A DNA stretch of 64,000 bases from CAVQEK01 sp964596645 (GTDB lineage: Bacteria > Bacteroidota > Bacteroidia > Cytophagales > Cyclobacteriaceae). The stretch is taken from assembly GCA_964596645.1 (NCBI GenBank), contig CAZQVB010000019.1, positions 26,547 to 90,546 on the forward strand, written 5' to 3'. The notes beneath the pieces were generated by a model. That model was given only the letters and a program-made list of their open reading frames with translations, had not been told where the DNA came from and searched no databases. Below are positions 26,881 to 35,755 of this stretch, in pieces. Numbering within the stretch: the first letter of the stretch is position 1; each line of letters opens with the position of its first letter. The translations under genes were made by a program, and so were the position numbers.

Positions 26881-27726
26881 TTAGACGGTTTTCTTCTCTT
26901 TCATTTTCTGTTCGGCCACTTTTTCCTTTCCTGTCTGGTCTGCCAACAGGCGGGCGAAAGCCTCCTGAACCAGCGCCTCGTCTTCGGCCGATATTTCCTT
27001 GAATGACGCAATTTCCACGAGTGCCACCGGCAGCCCATCGGCCATGATGGGCATAATGAGCAGGCTGCTGGGGTTGGCTTTGCCCAGCCCTGATATAATG
27101 TTGATGTATCCTTTGGGTATATCTTTCAGATTGAGCTTGCGGCCTTCCTTAGCGGCCTGACCGGCCAGGCCCTCTCCAAATTCGTATTGCAGCGTGTCGC
27201 TGTCGGGCAGGCTGTAGGCAAAGGTTGCCTGCAACGCTATCATGCGCTTTTTGGCATCGTTCAGCACAGTATAGTAGAGACCCTGGCTGGCTTCCAGCCG
27301 GTGACACACGGCGGCCAGCAGCTTTTCCGCTTTGCGCGTTTTATCTTTTTCTGGAGCAATGGCCGTCCACATTTTATCGATACTGCCATGTTCGGCTTGG
27401 CCATTTTCTTCTTTCACGGCCTTTTCTTCTTTTACTTCAGCACTGTGTCGTAGTTCATTGTCTTTAATCTTAGTATCTGACTTGCTCAGCAGAAATATGA
27501 TAGAAAAGATGGTGATAAGACCTATAAGCAGCGTACTGATCAGCACCGCGTTCAACTGCCAAAATACAGGAGCTGCCGATGCTATCACCTTCATGTCGAT
27601 ATTGGCATCGGCAAACTGCAGTGATCGTGGCAAGCCCATCAGCCATACCACCGAGAGTATCAGCCCAATGAGGTAGAGCACAGAAAAGATCTTTGCCAGA
27701 GTTTTTGTATCCATTTTCATTTTCAT
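26881..27726 (-). CDS. Two-TM GAF-domain protein
   Basis: 281 residues from Met at 27726 (MKMKMDTKTLAKIFSVLYL; the frame opens at 27747). TM1 about 10-30, a 30-residue periplasmic loop, TM2 about 58-80, a charged linker (VKEEKAVKEENGQAEHG), then a GAF domain (about 125-265; EFGEGLAGQAAKEGRKLN, GYINIISGLGKANPSSLL). It has no output domain. The GAF resembles those of the downstream phosphatase and of the sensor at 43450-45111. It ends 13 bases before the phosphatase start and may be a signal-input partner for it. Ligand unknown. Confidence 0.8.
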   Translation of the reverse strand: MKMKMDTKTLAKIFSVLYLIGLILSVVWLMGLPRSLQFADANIDMKVIASAAPVFWQLNAVLISTLLIGLITIFSIIFLLSKSDTKIKDNELRHSAEVKEEKAVKEENGQAEHGSIDKMWTAIAPEKDKTRKAEKLLAAVCHRLEASQGLYYTVLNDAKKRMIALQATFAYSLPDSDTLQYEFGEGLAGQAAKEGRKLNLKDIPKGYINIISGLGKANPSSLLIMPIMADGLPVALVEIASFKEISAEDEALVQEAFARLLADQTGKEKVAEQKMKEKKTV

Positions 27727-27782
27727 CGCATTTTCACTTAAAGCCAATCATCATACTTTCTAAAAAATTTCGTGTGGCCCGT

Positions 27783-28373
27783 TCAATACAGCTTTTGTAG
27801 CTCTTTCAAAAAAGTCACTATTTCGTCTACACTCAGCGTATAGTCGATTTGCGTGGCCTGCATGGCTGCCCTGGGCATGGTATCTATCATGCACTCTTCA
27901 GGTTGCTGCACTATGGTAATGCCTCCACGCGCCTTGATCTGTGCCATACCGGCGGCGCCATCTTTATTGGCACCCGAGAGCAGTATGCCTATCAATTTAT
28001 TCTTATATGTATATGCCGCTGTTTCCATGGTGATGTCGATGGCAGGTCGCGAGTTATTGATCATCTCTTCTGTAGAGAGGCCAAAAGTCTGTCCTAGCTC
28101 CACATATAAATGGTAGTTGGCCGGCGCCAGGTACACGTTGCCTCTTTTGATCGATTCTTTGTCGAAAGGCTCTATCACCGGTTTTATACTTTTGATAGAC
28201 AATGCTTCGATAAATCCATTGCGCACATGCTTGAGCCTGTGCAGGCACATGATGATGGGCAGTGGAAAATCTTCCGGAATATTGGACAAAATACGCGTGA
28301 TGCCCTGGAAGCTGCCTGCCGACCCCCCGATGGTTACTGCCTTGTATGTATTATTTAAATTGGCAAATCTCAT
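27783..28373 (-). CDS. CheB-type protein-glutamate methylesterase, no receiver domain
   Basis: 196 residues covering only the catalytic domain. Catalytic triad by motif: Ser18 in IGGSAGS, His45 in MCLHRLKH, Asp138 in SGANKDGAAGM. It hydrolyses glutamyl methyl esters made by CheR. There is no N-terminal response-regulator domain, so control by CheA phosphorylation is not expected. Lies 24 bases after cheR, with no chemoreceptor, CheA or CheW in the window, indicating a non-chemotaxis role in this operon. Confidence 0.88.
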   Translation of the reverse strand: MRFANLNNTYKAVTIGGSAGSFQGITRILSNIPEDFPLPIIMCLHRLKHVRNGFIEALSIKSIKPVIEPFDKESIKRGNVYLAPANYHLYVELGQTFGLSTEEMINNSRPAIDITMETAAYTYKNKLIGILLSGANKDGAAGMAQIKARGGITIVQQPEECMIDTMPRAAMQATQIDYTLSVDEIVTFLKELQKLY

Positions 28374-28397
28374 CTTGCAATCTTCAAGTCGCTTCTC

Positions 28398-29222
28398 TTA
28401 TTCCTTTATTTTTTTATAAATCTTCTCCTCGTTGTTCACCACGATAAAGCGGTTTGCTATCTCGCACCAGATCAGCGATTCTTTCGAGCCGATGGCCAGG
28501 TAGCCGTATTTAAAAATGCTTTCATGCAGCTTCTTCAGCACATCGTTTTGCAGCGTCTGGTTGAAATAGATCATGACATTGCGGCACAGCACCAGGTCGA
28601 ACTTGTTGAACACAATGCCATTGACCAGGTCGTGCTTGCGAAAAGACACATTGCGCAAAAGCGCTGAATTCATGTATGCCTTTCCGTTTTTCTCGTGGAA
28701 GTAATCTCCAAAGTTGCTGGTGCCCTGAAAGCGTATATAATTTTTTTCATTCAGGTCCATGTTCTTTACCGGGTACGACATTTCCTTGGCTTTTTCCAGA
28801 ATGTCGTCGTCTATGTCGGTGGCTATTATCTTGGCATTGTCGAGTATGCCCATTTCCTGAAGCAATATGGTCATGCTCAGCACCTCTTCGCCCGATGAGC
28901 AGCCAGCATGCCAGATGCTTATTTTGTTGTGGTTCAGCAGTATGTTGGGTATTACCTTGTCTCTGAGCTCGCGCCAGAAGGATGGGTCGCGAAACATTTC
29001 GGTCACGTTTACGGTGATCTCCGACACGAATTCGCGAAAGAAAGCTTCGTCTTCGGCTATGCGCTTGATGAGTGCATCTACACTCGATATTTTGAACAAT
29101 TCGATGATGCGGGATACCCGGCGCTTGAACGACGACATAGCGTAATTGGTGAAGTCGTAGCCATACTTGTTCTTGATGGTCTCCGCCAGCCTTCTGATAT
29201 CTACAATTTGAATCTCCTGCAT
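28398..29222 (-). CDS. CheR-type protein-glutamate O-methyltransferase
   Basis: 274 residues, standard CheR length. N-terminal helical domain (FTNYAMSSFKRRVSRII), NVTEMFRDPSFW (72-83), SAM site IWHAGCSSGEEVLSM (103-117) and FDLVLCRNVMIYFNQ. It methylates glutamate side chains using S-adenosylmethionine. First gene of the run cheR-cheB-TM-GAF-phosphatase-kinase-SiaC-exporter. No pentapeptide-tethering receptor tail is seen nearby; the membrane sensor proteins of the operon are possible substrates (inference). Confidence 0.9.
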   Translation of the reverse strand: MQEIQIVDIRRLAETIKNKYGYDFTNYAMSSFKRRVSRIIELFKISSVDALIKRIAEDEAFFREFVSEITVNVTEMFRDPSFWRELRDKVIPNILLNHNKISIWHAGCSSGEEVLSMTILLQEMGILDNAKIIATDIDDDILEKAKEMSYPVKNMDLNEKNYIRFQGTSNFGDYFHEKNGKAYMNSALLRNVSFRKHDLVNGIVFNKFDLVLCRNVMIYFNQTLQNDVLKKLHESIFKYGYLAIGSKESLIWCEIANRFIVVNNEEKIYKKIKE

Positions 29223-29617
29223 GATGTGTTTGTTTCCCCCGTCAGGATCGAATCCTCCATGGTAAAAATTAGTTGAATCAACTGCTGCTAAAAAGTTGTT
29301 TCAGTGGAAATTATAGCCTCACAAAACTTTGGCTTTTCTTCTAGAAAAAATCCCCAATAGCAGGCATTATCTCTTTGACGAAATATATCGGCGGAATTTC
29401 AACCGTTTAGTCGTTTTTAAATCGCTCTACACATGGGCGTGTAACCTGTTTTGTTATATCTATTCTGGAAAAAGTGATAAAAATCAAGTGCTGTGCATGT
29501 AATAATTTCTGGTCGATTGAACACCGGCCTTGGCCCGGGGCAGGCACAAGGGCGCAACATTATAAACCGGCTTGCGATTGGGCCACTTGCCATAATGTGC
29601 CTTTCGGCAACAATCTC
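29223..29617. other. 395-bp spacer upstream of cheR
   Basis: Upstream of cheR and downstream of the trmN6-like stop, so it should contain the promoter of the Che-Sia-ABC run. I see no clear TTTG/TAnnTTTG pair on the minus strand, no hairpin with a T-tract and no credible reading frame. Confidence 0.5.
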
Positions 29618-30337
29618 CTAAAAATCGAGCATGTAGCTGCTAAGCAATTGTCGATATGCCTCGGTGTAACTATCACTGGCGGTTCGCACCGAGATTGCGC
29701 TGATCTGCACCGGGCCGGGCGTATATGCGAGTGCGCTTACCACGGCCAGGCACGGCTTTTTTTCCCGGGCGTGTATGTGCAACTGCCTGCGCACATGCAT
29801 ACCAAGTGGTAAGGCCATATGTTGAATAAGTACACTCTCCTTTGGCGGCAAAAGCACCCAAAACGTTCCCTCCGGCTTCAGAAGCCGATCTACCGCCTGT
29901 AGGAGCTGTTGTGCGTTGAGGCCCGTTTGGTGGCGAGCCAGAGTCGCTCGCGCGCTGGCCGCCACCAGATGTCGCGCATAAAACGGCGGATTGCTAATGA
30001 TGAGGTCGTAGCGCCGGGAACATGTGGCGGCGTATGCCTGTATATCGGCCGCAATGATGCGGAGCTGAGTGCGCCACGGGCTGTTGGCAAAATTTTCTGT
30101 GGCTTGCGCAGCAGCTTCAGGGTCTATTTCCACTGCGTCTATGGCGGCTTGTGTTCTTTGTGCCAGCATAAGCGCGAGCAGGCCACTTCCCGTGCCGACA
30201 TCCAACACATGCCCTGCTGCAGGCACCTGTGTACAGGCACCCAATATGCAGGCCACCGTGCTTATCTTCATGGCGCAGCAGTTGTGGGCCACTTCAAATT
30301 GCTTGAACCGAAAAATGTCTTTTGAGCGATCGCTCAC
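29618..30337 (-). CDS. tRNA1(Val) A37 N6-methyltransferase (TrmN6/YfiC family)
   Basis: 239-residue class I methyltransferase. FRFKQFEVAHNCCAMKISTVACIL at the start, SAM motif DVGTGSG (46-52), acidic VEIDPEA, and the N6-adenine motif NPPFY (116-120). In E. coli YfiC methylates A37 of tRNA1(Val); the N-terminal segment and length fit that family. Its start overlaps the rnhA stop by four bases, indicating coupling with rnhA. Confidence 0.87.
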   Translation of the reverse strand: MSDRSKDIFRFKQFEVAHNCCAMKISTVACILGACTQVPAAGHVLDVGTGSGLLALMLAQRTQAAIDAVEIDPEAAAQATENFANSPWRTQLRIIAADIQAYAATCSRRYDLIISNPPFYARHLVAASARATLARHQTGLNAQQLLQAVDRLLKPEGTFWVLLPPKESVLIQHMALPLGMHVRRQLHIHAREKKPCLAVVSALAYTPGPVQISAISVRTASDSYTEAYRQLLSSYMLDF

Positions 30338-30798
30338 CTGCCCAGCTTCTCGTATTCTTCATAGGCTGCATCCTGTTGCAAGCCTCCGCCAAGAGATGCT
30401 TGTACGGCCAACTGGTCGCAGCGCTCGTTTTGCGGATGTCCGGCATGGCCTTTTAGCCATACGAATTTAATGTTGTGCTTTTTGTACAATGGGATGAACC
30501 GGCGCCACAGATCTACATTTTTCTTTTTTTTAAAGCCTTTCTTCTGCCAGCTCCACAGCCAGTTTTTCTCTACGGCATCTACCACATATTTACTATCGGA
30601 GTATACGGTCACGTCCAGCCCTTCTTTGGTGAGGGCTTCCAAGGCACATATCACTGCCAGCAGCTCCATGCGGTTGTTGGTAGTACGACGAAAGCCCTCT
30701 GCCAATTCCTTGCGATGGCCTTTGTATTCTAAAATGGCGCCATACCCGCCCGGGCCAGGATTGCCACTAGCTGCACCGTCAGTATATATGTTGATCAT
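30334..30798 (-). CDS. rnhA: Ribonuclease HI
   Basis: 154 residues; cleaves RNA in RNA:DNA hybrids. All catalytic acids are present: Asp7 (YTDGAASGNPG), Glu45 (NNRMELLAVI), Asp68 (YSDSKYV), Asp128 (ERCDQLA), with the basic handle region KNWLWSWQKKGFKKKKNVDLW. Overlaps the marC stop by four bases upstream and trmN6 by four bases downstream: a compact three-gene unit. Confidence 0.96.
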   Translation of the reverse strand: MINIYTDGAASGNPGPGGYGAILEYKGHRKELAEGFRRTTNNRMELLAVICALEALTKEGLDVTVYSDSKYVVDAVEKNWLWSWQKKGFKKKKNVDLWRRFIPLYKKHNIKFVWLKGHAGHPQNERCDQLAVQASLGGGLQQDAAYEEYEKLGR

Positions 30799-31373
30799 AT
30801 GTTCAGCAGGTTATCCTTGATTAGCTTAATGGCCAACGAGAGCAATATGATGCCAAATACTTTGCGCAAGATGTTGTAGCCATCTTTGCCAATGCGCCGC
30901 TCCAGCCAGCCGGAATATTTCAATACGATGTATACGAACACCAAGTTGATCACTATGCCGGCCAATATGTTCAGCTCACTATAGGCCGCCTTCAGAGAGA
31001 GGATGGTGGTCATGGTGCCCGCTCCGGCGATAAGGGGAAATGCCAGAGGCACTATGGACGTATGCTTGGACGTATCGGGGCTCGATTTGAAGAAAGAGCG
31101 GTCTAATATCATTTCCATGCCAATGATCAGAATGATAATGGCCCCCGCTATGGAGAACGATTCCACGTCGAGGCTGAACAGCTTCAGTATGGCCTCACCC
31201 ACATACAGGAAGGATATCATGATGGCTCCCGCCACTATAGTGGCCTTTTCCGACTCTATCTGGCCCGCCTTTTTGCGCAGGTCTATTATTATAGGTATAG
31301 AGCCTAGTATATCAATGATAGAAAACAGAATGAGCGAAACCGAAAAAACTTCCTTCAGGTTGAACATGTGCAA
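30795..31373 (-). CDS. MarC family integral membrane protein
   Basis: 192 residues with six predicted TM segments. Family features are VFSVSLILFSIIDILGSIPII at the N-terminus and SIVPLAFPLIAGAGTMTTIL in the middle. MarC/YchE/YhgN proteins have no proven substrate; the older link to multiple antibiotic resistance was withdrawn. First gene of the marC-rnhA-trmN6 unit, 18 bases after aroQ on the same strand, which may extend the unit upstream. Confidence 0.9.
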   Translation of the reverse strand: MHMFNLKEVFSVSLILFSIIDILGSIPIIIDLRKKAGQIESEKATIVAGAIMISFLYVGEAILKLFSLDVESFSIAGAIIILIIGMEMILDRSFFKSSPDTSKHTSIVPLAFPLIAGAGTMTTILSLKAAYSELNILAGIVINLVFVYIVLKYSGWLERRIGKDGYNILRKVFGIILLSLAIKLIKDNLLNI

Positions 31374-31391
31374 AAAGGGATGAGGAAATCA

Positions 31392-31811
31392 CTAAGAAGA
31401 AATCAAGTACTCTATAGCCAAGCGATAACCATCGAGGCCCAGGCCTGCGATGATGCCTTCGCATACGTCGGTGAGAAAACTGTAGTGGCGAAACTCCTCA
31501 CGGGAGTGAATATTGGAAATATGTACCTCTACAAAGGGCGCTGCCACAGCGGCAATGGCATCGCGTATGGCCACAGAAGAGTGCGTGAAACCGCCGGCAT
31601 TGATCACCACGCCATCTACATCGTAGCCTATTTCTTGTATTTTGTCGATGAGAGCACCTTCGTGGTTCGACTGAAAATAATGCAGCTCTACCTCCTCGTA
31701 CATATCCTGAAGGTCTTTGAAATAATCCTCGAAAGAGCGCTCACCATAAATGCTTTTCTCGCGCTTCCCTAGCAAATTGAGGTTGGGGCCATTTATTATA
31801 TATAACTTCAT
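31392..31811 (-). CDS. aroQ: Type II 3-dehydroquinate dehydratase
   Basis: 139 residues; third step of the shikimate pathway (3-dehydroquinate to 3-dehydroshikimate). IINGPNLNLLGKREKSIYG holds the catalytic Arg and the flexible-lid Tyr, followed by INAGGFTHSSVAIRDAI, EVHISNIHSREEFRHYS with the catalytic His, and GLDGYRLAIEYL. Divergent from xerD with only 18 bases between start codons. Confidence 0.95.
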   Translation of the reverse strand: MKLYIINGPNLNLLGKREKSIYGERSFEDYFKDLQDMYEEVELHYFQSNHEGALIDKIQEIGYDVDGVVINAGGFTHSSVAIRDAIAAVAAPFVEVHISNIHSREEFRHYSFLTDVCEGIIAGLGLDGYRLAIEYLISS

Positions 31812-31829
31812 GCGACTAGTGCTGGATCA

Positions 31830-32729
31830 ATGACTTGGAATTCGCTCATAAAACAATTCGGGCATCATCTGAAGCTCGAACGCTCACTGTCCGAAAACAC
31901 CACAATGGCGTACGTTCGGGACGTGGTAAAGCTAAAACAGTTTGTGGAAAACTCCAATGTAGCGCTTATGCCGGGCCAGGTAGACACCCCACTGCTGGAA
32001 GAATACATGCGGCACATCGGCAGCCAGGGTATGTCGGCCTACAGCCAGGCGCGTATGCTCTCAGGAGTCAAAGCATTTTTCAGGTTTTTGTTGGAAGAGG
32101 AAGTCATACCCAAAGATCCATCAGCACTGGTGGATGCGCCGAAGCTCGGCCGCAAGCTGCCCGATGTGCTCAGCGTGCCGGAGATCGACCGGCTGCTGTC
32201 TGCCATAGACATGTCCACACCGGAGGGCGGCCGAAACAGGGCCATTCTTGAGCTGCTCTACAGCAGCGGCCTGCGTGTATCGGAACTCACCCACCTCACC
32301 CTGCAGCAAATTTATTTCGACATCGGTTTCCTGCGTGTGATCGGCAAAGGCAATAAAGAAAGGCTTGTGCCCATGGGCAGGGAAGCCGCCAAATTTGTGA
32401 AAATATATATGGAGGAGATACGCAGCCAACTGAATATAAAGCCCGGCAACGAAGGCTACATTTTTCTCAACCGGCGGGGCAGCAGGCTTTCACGCGAAAT
32501 GATCTTTACCATAATAAAAAATACCGCTAAGCAGGCCGGTATTGTGAAAAATATAAGCCCGCATACTTTTCGCCATTCATTCGCCACGCATTTGATTGAG
32601 GGTGGTGCCGACCTGCGCGCAGTGCAGGAGATGCTGGGCCATGAATCCATCACGACCACCGAAATATATACCCACCTCGACCGCGACTATCTGCGTCAGG
32701 TCATTACCGACTTTCATCCGAGGAGCTGA
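31830..32729 (+). CDS. xerD: Tyrosine recombinase XerD
   Basis: 299 residues, the standard Xer length. N-terminal SAM-like core-binding domain (1-100) and catalytic domain with Arg149 (GLRVSEL), Lys173 (GKGNKERLVPMG), His245-x2-Arg248 (SPHTFRHSFATHL), His271 (LGHESITTTEIYTH) and nucleophile Tyr280. It resolves chromosome dimers at dif. Size, motif detail and the aroQ neighbour argue for the housekeeping recombinase and not a phage or island integrase. Confidence 0.92.
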   Translation: MTWNSLIKQFGHHLKLERSLSENTTMAYVRDVVKLKQFVENSNVALMPGQVDTPLLEEYMRHIGSQGMSAYSQARMLSGVKAFFRFLLEEEVIPKDPSALVDAPKLGRKLPDVLSVPEIDRLLSAIDMSTPEGGRNRAILELLYSSGLRVSELTHLTLQQIYFDIGFLRVIGKGNKERLVPMGREAAKFVKIYMEEIRSQLNIKPGNEGYIFLNRRGSRLSREMIFTIIKNTAKQAGIVKNISPHTFRHSFATHLIEGGADLRAVQEMLGHESITTTEIYTHLDRDYLRQVITDFHPRS

Positions 32730-33114
32730 GTGCAATAATTGTTGAAATTTTTTGAAAGCACCTGGCAAAAACTATGCACCGCACCATGTAAGATTTTAAG
32801 TCCATTTATTATTTTTAAAATGTTAATATGTCGATTAATGATAGGAGCAAAAAAATCTTTCGGCACACCGCTCCCCATGTTTGTCGACATTTTTGCACTC
32901 TCTGTCTATTTATGTGGATTATTGAAAGAATTAAATCGATTCAGATCGAGAAATTTTGAATCTTTGTCACATACAGCACCTCCATACTAAATGGGGTGAT
33001 TTTTGACAAACCATTGCGGTGCATATGGCTGCTACCGTACCTCGCTTTTATACATGCAATTCCGACAAAGCCTAATTCGCATACCGGGCAACTATGGATT
33101 TTTAATACGATGAA
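32730..33114. other. 385-bp spacer downstream of xerD
   Basis: A+T-rich, no credible ORF, no T-tract hairpin, none of the dispersed repeat pieces seen elsewhere in the window. It should contain the promoter of the following gene, but I cannot point to one. Confidence 0.5.
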
Positions 33115-34620
33115 GTGATGGAAGAAATCAAGGAATTGATCAGTGTGGTATTGGCGCACACCAAACGCAATCTGCCTTTAGTTGATCTGAAAAGTCAGTC
33201 GGCCAACGGCAATAAGGAGTTGAACTTATTTTTGGGCCTGAAGAACGGCGACTACAACAGCGACACCGAAGCCTCTTTGAGCATTTATGGCAGCGAGGAA
33301 GTAGATTTCAAATTCCGGATGCTGAAATCGCGGCTCAACCGCAAATTGCTGAACCACCTCTTCTTTGTAGACAGTGCCGATGCCAACATGCCCAAAGGGG
33401 CCAGCCCGCTTCAGGAGTGTTTCGACTTTTTATATTTCGCCCGAACCCTGCTAAAAATCGGTCAGATAAAGATGGCCACCCGCCTGCTGACCAAAGTGAT
33501 AGAAATCGCCAAGGTGCATGAATTTACCGAGCCTCTGCTCATGGCGCTGCGAGAGTTGCGCACGGTGTACGCACAGACCTATCACCCCAAGCTTTTCAGA
33601 AATATCAATGAAGACATAGCGCAGTATGCAGCATTGCAGGCCAAGGAAGAACAGGCCGCCATCATTTACGATGAGATACAACTACTATTTCATGCGGGCA
33701 TCAATAACAGAAAACTGGAAGTAGAGACCGTGGTGGCCGGCTTGGAAGAGCTGCGGCGGCTGAACGAGGAAACAAAGACCTACAACATTGCCGAAAAATA
33801 CATTCAGCTCCACCTGCGCCATTTGGAGCTGGAAGGAAAATATGAAGAAGCCCTGAGTTTCATTGACAATACCTGCGCACAGTACGACCTGGGAAAAGTA
33901 AATTTTTACCGATTCGACCCGAAACTACTCTACACCGCAAAGCTTCACGCACTGTGGAAGTCAGAGCAGTTGCAAGAGGCTATGGTGTACGCGCAAAAAA
34001 TGCTCGAGGCGTTTCAACCCAACACCAATGCATGGCGCACTTTTATGGAGAAGTACATGCTGGTGGCCATACACGACAGGCAGTATCACATAGCACTGCA
34101 GCTCTTCCTGGACCTGGCCGACAACAAGTGGGTGCAAAGCCAGGAAGATGCGTTTTTAACTAAGCTGAATATCTACCGCGCTTACCTGTTCTTCATTACT
34201 GCACGCAAAGAGCTGATCAAGCGCTTTGACTTTGACAATTTTCTGAATTCGATGCCCGAATATGAAAAAGAAAATGCAGGGGCCAATGTGGCCGTACTTA
34301 TCCTGCAAGCCGTGCACAAACTAGACCACGAACCCGACGTGTTGGAGCGGCATGTGCTTGCACTCGATGAATATGTAGTGAAATACCTCAACAACTGCTT
34401 TGGCAAACGAACCAAACTGATGGTGAAGCTGCTCAATAAAATTGCCTCGCACGACATGGATCCCGAGACTGTCGCGGCCAAAAGTCGCTATCTGGAAGAG
34501 CGACTGCTGGAGTCGGTACCATCTTCCGACGAATTCATCGACATGGAAATAGTGCCCTATAAGCACTTGTGGGAAATTGTGATGAAAGACTTGCGAATAA
34601 TGAAAAGGACTAAGATTTAG
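33115..34620 (+). CDS. Uncharacterised helical-repeat protein
   Basis: 501 residues (Met2 at 33118 is an alternative start), no signal peptide and no TM segment, so cytoplasmic. Nearly all helical, with paired amphipathic helices of TPR/HEAT style (FLYFARTLLKIGQIKMATRLLTKV, AEKYIQLHLRHLELEGKYEEALSF, HALWKSEQLQEAMVYAQKML, DRQYHIALQLFLDLADN). I know no name for it; it resembles hypothetical proteins of Cytophagales. It probably acts as a protein-binding scaffold. No operon partner: convergent with the DUF4293 gene. Confidence 0.75.
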   Translation: MMEEIKELISVVLAHTKRNLPLVDLKSQSANGNKELNLFLGLKNGDYNSDTEASLSIYGSEEVDFKFRMLKSRLNRKLLNHLFFVDSADANMPKGASPLQECFDFLYFARTLLKIGQIKMATRLLTKVIEIAKVHEFTEPLLMALRELRTVYAQTYHPKLFRNINEDIAQYAALQAKEEQAAIIYDEIQLLFHAGINNRKLEVETVVAGLEELRRLNEETKTYNIAEKYIQLHLRHLELEGKYEEALSFIDNTCAQYDLGKVNFYRFDPKLLYTAKLHALWKSEQLQEAMVYAQKMLEAFQPNTNAWRTFMEKYMLVAIHDRQYHIALQLFLDLADNKWVQSQEDAFLTKLNIYRAYLFFITARKELIKRFDFDNFLNSMPEYEKENAGANVAVLILQAVHKLDHEPDVLERHVLALDEYVVKYLNNCFGKRTKLMVKLLNKIASHDMDPETVAAKSRYLEERLLESVPSSDEFIDMEIVPYKHLWEIVMKDLRIMKRTKI

Positions 34621-34630
34621 CCCTGAGCCA

Positions 34631-35122
34631 TCAACGAAGCCTATCCACCGATCGAACCAGATTTTCGTCTCTTCGAATGAAACGGTTGGCCAGCGAATTC
34701 ATGATCAGCGCGATGACAGGTAGAAATATTCCCAGCTCGAACTGACCCTGGTCGGCACCGGGTACCTGAGCCTGGTATTCGTAGATGAAATAAGCCGCTA
34801 TACCTACCGATGCCATCATCAAAAAAGCATTCAGCGCACCCAGCTTGATTTGCTTCATTCTGTTGGTGTACTGAAAAATGGTGTACAAGGCCAATATACA
34901 CGACAGAGCGGCCGCTATGGCAATATAAAAAACGGGGTGTTGGGCGCTTGCCTGCCATTGCTGGTCATCAGGAGCTTTTTCGTACAGGCTCAGGTAGAAA
35001 GCATCGATGGTTACCCTGCGATCCTGCTCTTCGGCGGTCTTTTCCCAAATAGGAAAAACGAGCACCAGACCCATACATATGGCCACGCCAAGTAAGAATA
35101 AAGACTGCACCCTTTGTATCAT
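34631..35122 (-). CDS. DUF4293 family membrane protein
   Basis: 163 residues from MIQRVQSLFLLGVAICMGL (Met at 35122; the frame opens at 35158). Four TM segments (about 5-25, 65-85, 95-115, 125-145) with a periplasmic loop after the first (WEKTAEEQDRRVTIDAFYLSLYEK). The IQRVQSLFLL start is the hallmark of DUF4293, a Bacteroidota family of unknown function. Ends 10 bases from the convergent helical-repeat gene. Confidence 0.87.
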   Translation of the reverse strand: MIQRVQSLFLLGVAICMGLVLVFPIWEKTAEEQDRRVTIDAFYLSLYEKAPDDQQWQASAQHPVFYIAIAAALSCILALYTIFQYTNRMKQIKLGALNAFLMMASVGIAAYFIYEYQAQVPGADQGQFELGIFLPVIALIMNSLANRFIRRDENLVRSVDRLR

Positions 35123-35200
35123 AATCCACTCCTTTTTACGCGCGCAAAGAAATGACAAAACATGAAGTTTTGAAAGGTGGATGCGCCTTTATACAGCCCA

Positions 35201-35755
35201 TCACTTCCACTTAATATTGCAACCCAGGCTTGGCTTCTGCTCCACTTCTACCTGGCGGCCGGCAATGAGCTGATCGAGTGCATTGCGCATATCGCTCCCC
35301 GTCACCGGCACATCATTTTGCGGCCTTGAGTCGTCCAGTTGACCGCGATACACACATTTTAGCTGCTCATCGAACAAGAAAAAATCGGGCGTGCAGGCAG
35401 CGTCGTAGGCCTTGGCAACTTGCTGAGTTTCGTCGTATAGGTAAGGAAAAGGATACCCTAAATTTTTAGCTACTTCTTTCATTTTATCCGGAGCATCATC
35501 CGGATAGTTGTCTGCGTCGTTGGAGCTGATGGCCACCACAGACACCCCCTTGGGCTGGTAATCATTGGCCAGGCGTATCAATTGGTCGTTTACATGCTTC
35601 ACGTATGGGCAATGGTTGCAGATGAACATAATGAGCGTAGCCTTATCACCCTGCAACTCTGCCAGCGACTGCTGCTGGCCCGATACAGTGTCGGTGAGGG
35701 TAAAGTCAGGCGCTACAGTACCCAGCGGCATCATGGTGGATGGAGTTCTTGACAT
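35201..35755 (-). CDS. Thioredoxin-like AhpC/TSA family redox protein
   Basis: 184 residues, no signal peptide. Thioredoxin fold with LGTVAPDFTLTDTVSGQQQSL, active-site Cys46-Asn-His-Cys49-Pro (FICNHCPYVKHV), and cis-Pro segment CTPDFFLF. The CNHCPYVKHVN sequence is typical of a small group of redoxin-domain proteins found widely in Bacteroidota and Proteobacteria; a physiological substrate is not established. Probably a cytoplasmic thiol oxidoreductase or peroxiredoxin-like protein. Upstream lies a 1.2-kb repeat-rich spacer. Confidence 0.85.
   Translation of the reverse strand: MSRTPSTMMPLGTVAPDFTLTDTVSGQQQSLAELQGDKATLIMFICNHCPYVKHVNDQLIRLANDYQPKGVSVVAISSNDADNYPDDAPDKMKEVAKNLGYPFPYLYDETQQVAKAYDAACTPDFFLFDEQLKCVYRGQLDDSRPQNDVPVTGSDMRNALDQLIAGRQVEVEQKPSLGCNIKWK

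Noticed and set aside
31830..32729. Integrase of a mobile island
   Set aside because: Length, XerD-type motifs, the aroQ neighbour and the absence of tRNA or att repeats point to the chromosomal XerD.
32739..32990. 83-codon frame after xerD
   Set aside because: Cys- and Ile-rich, without signal peptide logic or any motif; codon use does not resemble the neighbours.
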